Shown: positions 8,019-17,000 of the stretch, one piece after another | Layout of the letters: every line of letters starts with the position of its first letter | Numbering within the stretch: the stretch's first letter is position 1 | DNA from: Cristatella mucedo | Lineage: Eukaryota; Bryozoa; Phylactolaemata; Cristatellidae | Length of the DNA stretch: 23,500 bases | Direction: 5' to 3' | Assembly (NCBI GenBank): GCA_009760855.2 | Contig: WPIO01000021.1 | Coordinates: 994,001 to 1,017,500, forward strand | Made by a program: the position numbers and the translations under genes | The notes under the pieces: generated by a model | What the model was told of the DNA's origin: nothing | The model's input: the letters and a program-made list of their open reading frames with translations, nothing else | The model's database searches: none

Positions 8019-11000
8019 GTAGGTGCGATACGATGTTTTTGCTGATTACACCCATCAAGTCTTTGCCAAGCCCTCTAGCCGATGCATGAAATGAATCATT
8101 CTGGAAATTTTTTCTGCTTGTTGCTTCCGTCTGCTTGATCATTTATGGTGGTTCTTGGCTGTGATTATGCTGCCTGCAGAACTATTGTTATAGGAGCCCT
8201 TAGAGTCGTGGACTGCTTGGACAGATGATGGTTTTCAAGCCCAGAACTTAAATGCAGTCCCTTCATACAATAACAGTGTCGAGGGCGTAAGGCAAAGTCG
8301 GCTGCCCTCATTAACCGCACAGATGGATTCTAATGTTGAAGAGGACTTGCCCGACTACTTCAAGGATATGGAACCCGCCATAAAAAAACCAGCGAAGGTA
8401 ATATTACTTTTACCAGCCTAATTAATGAGGAATGAAAGTCAGGGAAGACTTGATTCACTAGCTATCACTTTCATGGGTTTGGATGTTTGTTTCTTGAGTT
8501 CTCTGAGGGCGTTATATCAAATGCATTGTTATTATTATTCTTGCAATGCAGCAGGCTGCTGCTGTATGTATGCCTTAGATGCTGGTGGTTGGTAGGAAAT
8601 ACTTATTTTGGGATCACAGGTTTGTAAGTTTTTTTATGGACAATGTGATAAAGTCACCGGAATCTGCCTCGATCAGACTCTGCACATTTAGCTCTCAGTG
8701 CCATCTTCGTTTGTCTGTCCTTTGCCTGACCCTCCAGAATTCGTACTTTCTGTGGCTGCTCGGCCTCACACTGGCATCTGCTCATCACTGTAGCTGAGCC
8801 ATGCCCTTGTGACCTTCACATTAGCTTGTGTGTGAGAAGCTATTTGGCTGGTTCCCAGAGAACTGCCATTTCTCTCCTGCTCATCCGACTGTACTGGCGA
8901 GCCGGCTGCAGAAGGCAAACGTTGGGAACATATAGTTGAAGGATGCAGCTGGGTTTTTCAATAAGTCGTTGCTAGGACTTCTAGCTGGTAAAGCCTGCAG
9001 CTTCATCACTGAGCTCGATAAAAAGCTACTACAGAAAACCGCAGTTACGTGCTGCACATGTAACTGAAGGGGTCTCCTCCACCTACCTCCGTCCACCTCC
9101 CCACCATCGATGACGTCGATTTGTTGGTGAATTGAGTTCCACTCCTGTGGAAATCAGGGTATGCATCTCGAGAGGGTGAAACAATCTTTAATGCATTTAA
9201 TTTGGCCTCAAAGCCCCACTTAGCTGGAGCTAGCTGAGACTCTGGTGTTGAATGTGTCAACCCTAGACTCGACGTTTTTTCGGTGAAGACTTAGGGTACG
9301 GTGACACTATCGTTAAGCTTGGTGTTCCTTGCTTGTGCTGCTGCTTAATAAGTATATCACTGATTGTAATTAGACAAAGCCTAGAGAACGAAGCTGCTGT
9401 TGTGCTGCTAAAATCTCTTGTCTTTCTGTCTTTCTAGGCATTTTGCATAGGCTGGAAGAAAAGCATACCATTTATTAGGTTATAATGCATAGTGTCAACA
9501 CATGTATATGCACAAGCGACCATTCACACGGATAAGGTTAGCCAATTCAGCTGCATCATGCATATAGAGGCTAAAAGAGCTGTAGTGGCTATCACTTAGG
9601 CTTGCACTGGGCAATAAAGAAACTGCTGCTGACTCGAACCCACGACCTGGGTTATGAAATGCGAGCACCTTATCCCAAGGCGGAGACGGGTGGGGGGGGG
9701 CTGGCTGACTGTAGTGAAATGGTCACTGGAATAGCACGCCCAGATTACTTGTAGACACTACTGGAGATATGCTGGCCAAGCCTATTTTGAGGGTTAAACT
9801 TGTTTGTTTCCGAGTTGCACCAGGTTTTACCGTAACTAGTATATGGTGTATGGTCGTTCAAGTTGAGAAAGTTTATCATTCAATTGCCAATGTCAGCAAT
9901 TTACGCTGAAAGATGGCTAAGATAGCTTCCGGGGCTTGAAGGCTGAGAGGGATCAAAGCACAGGTATAGTTATCATCTCCATAACAATGGAGGCCTAGTT
10001 TATGTTAGAAGGCACTTGCTAAGTGGTAAATGTATAGGATGCCCAGAAAGAAAGTGCTGTTATCTGCTGTTAGAGAACAGGCGGCATTGTTGCAATGGAA
10101 ATATGGGTGTGCAGTTTGTGGTATTGGGCCTGCAGAGTACTATGGTGTCACCAACAGGATTTAAGTGCAAGTAATGGACAGATGATTTGTTCTCATGATA
10201 ATAATAAAAATACGTTTATATAGCACCCTCAAAAAACTTTTGTAGTCACTTGATATGTGCTTGCGAAGACCCAGGATTGTAATGGGCTCAAATGACGCTG
10301 TCGAAGCTCTGCTATGTAGGAATTTGCTCCGGCCGCATGAACCAGACTTTTCAGTCTTATGTGTGCTTAAATTTGAACCGGTTAGTGCTAACCAATTTAC
10401 ACACTGTCTTTCCATCACAGCACTGCGCTGGTTTGGCCCAGTGGTTAAACTGCTCACCATTAACGACCGAGGTCTAGGTGAATGGGTTTGATGACCAAGG
10501 TCGTGGACTCGAGCCCCGTGGCATATTTGAAGCAACAATAGAGATTAAGTTCTCCTAGGGTGCTATGCAAATGAATTATGTTTTCTAGAAAGCAATTTAG
10601 ATTGCCTAGGGCATATACAGATGTTTTTTTGTTGGTATTATTACTAGTAAGCAGTAGCATTGGCCTTGATAGTCAAAACGAAAAAGATGTTTCGGCCCAG
10701 TCACTACTTTGGCCATGGAATGGCATTAGTGCAGAGCATAGATGCAGAGCAGAGGGCCAAAGGGCACCGGTGCGCCCCCCAGAGACCGACGGGTAGGGTA
10801 TGTCGAATTGCAATCACTTGTTATGCGCCACTGCAGTTTTCTCACGATTAGCTGCCCGTGGCAAGGCCGAGGTCTGGTGCCTTCTTGGCATTATCCTGGC
10901 TATGACCATGCTGAAGAGAGGTCAGCAAGAGCCGCTGGTGCGATAATATTGACCTTCACCCTGTTGCCTTAGCACCCCTTCCCCCGTAGAGTTGTGTAAC

Positions 11001-14000
11001 CTTGTTCGTATTTCGTTGCTCGGTACCCTCTCGGCTGTCCAACGGCCAATATGTATAATCTGGTCTCGAACAACCACCCTTAAAGTTGCATGAACTGTGT
11101 GTAGCTGGGCTGACCTTGACCTAGGATTGTACGGTTGTCCTGGTTGAAGCCTGAGGACTGCATTATCATCCAACGCCTACCCCATCGAAGCAGCACGGTG
11201 CATTTGTCACACTCTTAACGGTTTTTTGCCTCTTTTACTTTTAAGATTGTGATAAAGAGAAAAGACGACGACTTACCTGATGCCAGGTCTCTATCGTCTC
11301 GCCTGTCCTTCAAGGACAGCGTGTCTGCTCTTCCAGCAGTAAGTGCGACTGAAAGGAGTTGTCAGCGTTTGCAGTGGCCAAGTGTTGCGCCAGGAGGTAG
11401 CCTTGCTTGGCGAGCTGCTGCGTCATCCGGCTGCTCTGCAGGCGCCACTGCAGCGGCCGCAGGTGGGTGTGGGCCTTCGGGCATCAGTCGAGGCGCAGCT
11501 GAGCACTGCCATCGGCCTGCTGCTGTTTCGAGCCTGGCGAGGTCGACAGGGTCGCGCGGCGAGAAGCTATGCAACAATTCTGCACTACGAGTGGAGGCCA
11601 TCGCATCGTCGTCAGCCGGACTCGCAGAATCTGCCTGCGCCTTGCATGAAGCAGCCTTTTCTTGTGTGCCCCGGTGCTTCTGTCGTGTTCGCAGCTCGCT
11701 GCTGGCATGCAAATGGACGCTGGACGTGGCATGCGATGTTGTACTGCTGGACAGCAGGGCGATGCTCGCACTCGTGGGCTCACTGAACGACATCGGCAGC
11801 TCACTGCTGGCTTGCCAGGAGAGAGAGAGAGAGAGTGGGAGGGGAGAGAGAGGGAAGTTTCTTCCTGTTCTAGAGAGCTGTCTTAAGCAACTCTAAGTGC
11901 AGTGCAGACCTTTACATAATTTCTTCGGAATACCTTCAGTAGTCCGATGATATCTTTGCTGTGACTTTACTTGAGCTGTCCTTGGATATGCTACTTAAAA
12001 AAAGGCCTGCTTGGCATTAGTTGTGGTGTCACTATTGGTTTATACCTACCGGCAGGCCTTCTTTGGCATGTCAGTAAGAACCTCTTTGCATCCTGCATTT
12101 GCCCTATCAACTGCTCTGCTGTCAAATCTACGAAGCTCAAGTTTAGCACTCGTTGTTTTAGTAGCTGACTCGCCATGCTTCAGCATGGAGTGAAAGTCGA
12201 CTGTCGGCTGTTACTAAGATCCCAGCAAATTGGCCGGTGTCGTGACTACCATCCCAGCTGCATGCCACTTGTTTTTAATCGGCGTCGCACAGTTAGTACT
12301 TTGTTTGAGAGCTAGTACTTTGTTTGAGAGCATTAAACCCCCAGTAAATGAACCATCTACATGGCCCTGAAGTCACGTGTCTCCTTTACTGAAGGAGCTT
12401 CTATGGCTTCCAGTTGATCAGCGGATATACGGTAAATACTTATGTTGACCCATAAGCCCTGCCACGGCTTGGCTTCTTCATATATAGCTGTATTGCTGCA
12501 CCAGTTTCAGCCTTTTCGAGCCCTCAGGTCCTATATGGGCGATAAAGAAGCTGGTCTATGCCTGTACTTTAAGAACAGTGGTGACAAACTTTTGTTCTGC
12601 AGGTCCTGTATAACTCACTGTCACAATTCTTATGCAATGACAAGTTGCCGACTGGCACATCTTTCTCCACCATCCTGTGCTGATGTGGTACTCCTATACT
12701 CACTTCAAAAACCTGTCACTTTCTCTTTTGTTGGCCACCATATGCTTACCGAAAGCCATTGAGGCTTTGAGTGTGCTATAGAAAAATCTGTAATAGCCAC
12801 TCACTATGTGTGGGGTTGCAAACAGAAATAGAGAGGAGGGAAGGAGAGAGAGGGACGCGCTTCACTTTCTCACCACTCCTATGAGCCCGCAATGTTGAGC
12901 CTTGCCAAGCACATGGACAATGAACTGGGAAGAAAGTTGTTTAAAGTTTAAAGTTATAAAGTTAAAAGTTATTGTGATTGTTATTTGACCGTAGTGCAAA
13001 GAAATTACGTGCTTATGGACATCTAAACGCTTATCGCTTTGGGCTGCTGGGCCTCCCACGCCGGCTGCTGCCTTAGCTACGCCGGCTGCTAGTAACCTGC
13101 TGGTTAGTTATGATCGTCAGCAGCTTCTATCCATTCGTCATCGTAGATCAAATGCATTCCTAGATATTAATGTTATTGCTAAGATTCATGAACTATGCAT
13201 TAACAAAAGAAAAGCACCCCGTAGCCGCTGCGGTGGCCGGAACCGCCAGCTCAGACGCCGCTCATTGGGCGGGAAATGTGAGCTGAGTACCCGCTCGTTT
13301 GGTATTCCTATCATTGTCTCAAGCCGCTCAGCATGCTCCCCCACATGCGTCACTGTAAATCTCTCTAACTTAGTGGTCATCAGGCCTGTTGTAACTCCTT
13401 CGGCCAGACTTAACGCTTGCCTTTGGAATCCTCGCTCAATGTGCAATAAACCTCTGGTAATAAGCGACCTCATTTCTGAAAATGGTATCGACCTGCACGC
13501 CCTAACTGAAACCTGGCTGAAATCGATAAACTACCCGACAATTAAAGACGCTACTCCATCCGGATTCTCGTTCTTTCACACCCCTAGATCAATCAAAACC
13601 GGAGGTGGAGTTGCTATTATCGTGCTCTCGAAATTCAACTTCAAGCATTTGCAGTACCCTCGAAGCAGTCTTTTGAATCAATTGTCTTGGTCTCACCCGA
13701 AAACAAGCTACCGATAGTGGCAGTAGTCTATCGCCCACCAGGTACCAAATCCTCCTTTATCTCAGATTTCTCCGATCTCATTACGATTCTGTGTGCAAGA
13801 AATCGATCCTTCCTCGTTATGGGTGATTTCAACGTTCACTATGATAACTTATCTGACGCTTTCAGCACCGAATTTCGTGCATTGACTGACTCATTGTCTC
13901 TTGTGGCTCATGTGCATGGCCCTACCCACATCAAGAGTCACACACTCGATCAGATTTTCTCATACAACTGCACTTTATCATCACCAATTATTACTAAATC

Positions 14001-17000
14001 CTGCTTATCTTACCACATGCAGATCTCATTCAATCTACAGTGTGTGCCCACATCCTCCTCTAAAATAACCTGTGAATCGCGAAACCTCAAGACCCTTGAC
14101 ATCGATGCTGTCCGTGCGAGAATATCTGCTTTGCCTCTGCTGCTCAGTCCTCCCTCCGATCTGTCATCATCAGTAGATAGCTACAACACGACACTAGCTG
14201 ACACGCTCGACGAGTTTGCACATCTGACAAAGTGTACTGTGCGCCCCCGCCCAGACGGCCTATGGTTTACCACAGACATTAAACTAGCCAGGTCTACTAA
14301 ACAAAGGCTTGAAAAAGCATACAAAAGATCCGGACTAATTGTCCATCGACAGGCATATGAAGACTACTGTAAGTCGTACCAATCGATCCTAGCAAAGGCC
14401 AAGTCTAGCTTCTATAGAAACATTGTTGAATCACAGATGCACAATACAAAAATGCTGATGTCGACAATAAACCATCTCCTCAACCGTTCCCAGATTAGCT
14501 CCTTACCTGATGATCCTAATGATGATCTAGCCGATCGCTTCTCTCGATTCTTTGTGCAGAAGATAGACAAGATCAGGGAGTCCATCCCTGCGATGACAAC
14601 CTCCCCACTAGAATGATGTTCCTCGGTTCCTGGCTGCACCTCAATGTCTGCATTTAAGCAGGTCACTAGTGATCTAGTCCTTAAGTTCGTATCGCAATCA
14701 AAGAAGACTTCCCACTGTCCTGCTCCTACGTTGCATTGATCTGCTGCTGCCATGCATAACCAACATCATTAATATGTCATTAGCCTCAGGTCAGGTCCCA
14801 GCACCTTTCAAAAAAGCTGTAGTCAGGCCACTTCTCAAGAAAGCTACACTAGACCAAGAGAACTTAAGCAACTACCGCCCAGTCTCCCTTCTACCATTCC
14901 TATCAAAGACACTGGAACGGGTCGTGGCAGACCAGCTGAACTCATATATCGAAACCTCACACCTTGCTAGTAAGTTCTAGTCTGGCTTTAGAGCTAATCA
15001 CTCCACAGAGTCAGCATTGCTTCGGGTATACAACGACCTACTTAGGAATGCAGACATGGGTAGAGTGTCTCTTCTTGTTTTGCTCGATCTTTCGGCAGCT
15101 TTTGATACCATCGATCACAAAGTACTTCTAGAGCGCCTCTCATCTCGCCTGGGCATCACTGGCACTGCTCTGCAGTGGTTCTGGTCCTATCTCAGTGGGA
15201 GACTCCAGAGTATTGCCGTGAATGGACAAAGATCATCTGAAGTACCTCTGAAATATGGAGTACCTCAGGGCTCCGTGCTAGGTCCGGTTCTTTTCACGGT
15301 TTATACTCTCCCTCTTGCTGATATGATTGCCAAGCACAATCAAGGCTTCCACTTCTATGCGGATGACACTCGGTTGTACCTTTGCTTTGATCCCTCCCAG
15401 CCTTCGAGCACCTCAAATTCTCTAAACTCACTTGCTGCATGCATTGATGACATCCGCACATGGATGGCAGCAAATTTTCTAAAACTTAACGATGATAAAA
15501 CTACTATTTATGGGCAAACCCAGTGTGATCCAGAGATTGGACAGGCTGACTCTCAAAATTGGCTCTGCCAGCATATCTCCTATCGAATCAGCTCGAAATC
15601 TAGGTGTCATATTCTAAAGCGACCTCTCGTTAGACGACCATATCAGTTCCACAGTCAAATCTGCCTATTTTCAGCTTCATAGCATTGCTAAAATTCGGGC
15701 TTGTTTAGATAAGGATACCACGCCTAAGTTGGTCCGTGCATTCGTGACATCTCGTCTCGACTTCTGCAACTCACTGCTTACTGGCCTACCAGCATGTGCG
15801 ATCAGGCGATTGCAGCTGGTGCAAAACTCAGCAGCTAGGCTTGTCTGTCGTGAGCGTCGCACTTGCCACATTACTCCACTTCTCGCCGACCTGCACTGGC
15901 TACCAGTCAAGCAGCGGATTGACTTCAAGGTTTTGTCGCTCACTTTTAGGTCACTTCATTCTTTGGCTCCAGCCTATCTCTCAGATCTACTCTGCCATCA
16001 GGCCAAGCATCGTACCACCTGCTTTTCGGAATCCAACAGTCTACAAATACCTCATACAAACCTTAAATCCTTTGGAGACCGTGCATGTAGTTCGTATGCT
16101 CCCAAAGTCTGGAACTCCCTTCCGACCTGCGTCAGAACATCCCCTGACCTGACCACATTTAAAAGAATCTTAAAAACACCTATTTAGGACAGCATTTAGT
16201 GGGTCCCTGTGATTCGTCCTTGATGTGCTTCTGCGTGCTGACACTGTGCATGCTGCCACTAACCACATTTGCATGCTGATCCTGTGCACGTCACCCCTAA
16301 CCATGTTATTCATTTTGTTTGTTTTTCAAGCATGACTTTTTCTTACCATTCAATTGCATTTCCCTTTGCAGCAAATGTAAAGCGCCTAGAAAGAGACTAA
16401 GTTCTCTGAGGGCGCTTTATCAAGTACATTATTATTATGATTAAGAAAACTGCAATGAAGATCGGAAAACTCAAATTTGAATATGGATTCATTCGAATAA
16501 TTTGTAGCAACCACGCGAAAGATCTAGTTTGCCACGGAAGCTGAGGATATGAGAGGTCTAATAGGTCTTGACGGCATTTCGTCAAATGCCGTGGCTGTTT
16601 TGGCCCAGTGGTTAAGGTGCTTGCAGGAATCAAGGTCAGGGTGATTGTATTTGATGACAGATGGACTCAAGCCCCGTCGGGCATGTAAAGCACCCGAATA
16701 GAGATTAAATTCCCTAATGGAGTAATACAAATGAATTATATTTTTACAACACGGCACCGACCGAGTGAGTCGTTAGCATGTGTGACTTCAGAATGGCAAG
16801 ATCAACCTTATCAATTCCCAGTACCCAAAGCTGAGAGCTCGTGTATCGATCGGCAAGGATGTGAAGAAGCAAAAAGCGCTGAGATGGCTTTTGCAAAACT
16901 CATCGGGTGTCAAACCTTCTGGCATGAGTAGAAGGGGGCAACACTAACGTGACACTAGCAGTTGAAGGAGATGGAAGGAATGCAATTGCAATCATTCCAT

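Larger units (their letters stand above)
12995..16436 (+). mobile_element. CR1/L2-like non-LTR retrotransposon (LINE), sense in intron 3
   Basis: An open frame runs from 12995 without ATG until 13265. It encodes an APE-type endonuclease, then a reverse transcriptase, then a C-terminal domain (LHWLPVKQRIDFKVLSLTF). A 3' UTR follows and ends in a hairpin and ATTATTATTATGA at about 16436. No poly(A), and an end in short repeats, fit the CR1/L2 side of the Jockey superfamily. Frames are 2, 1, 2, 2 and 0 across the element, with frameshifts near 13700, 14616-14774 and 15500-15730 and a nonsense TAG at 14978-14980. It is dead, but nearly complete. The 5' boundary is uncertain; it could reach about 12850. 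No ORF1 is recognised. Confidence 0.85.

Noticed and set aside
10161-10660. Frames of 60-125 codons on both strands
   Set aside because: They cross SINE copies and intron sequence and carry no domain.
11362-11793. Minus-strand frame of 143 codons as a gene
   Set aside because: Low-complexity Ala/Ser/Pro composition, lies in a GC-rich island where several frames are open, no motif.
13186-13473. Minus-strand 95-codon frame
   Set aside because: Shadow of the LINE endonuclease frame on the plus strand.
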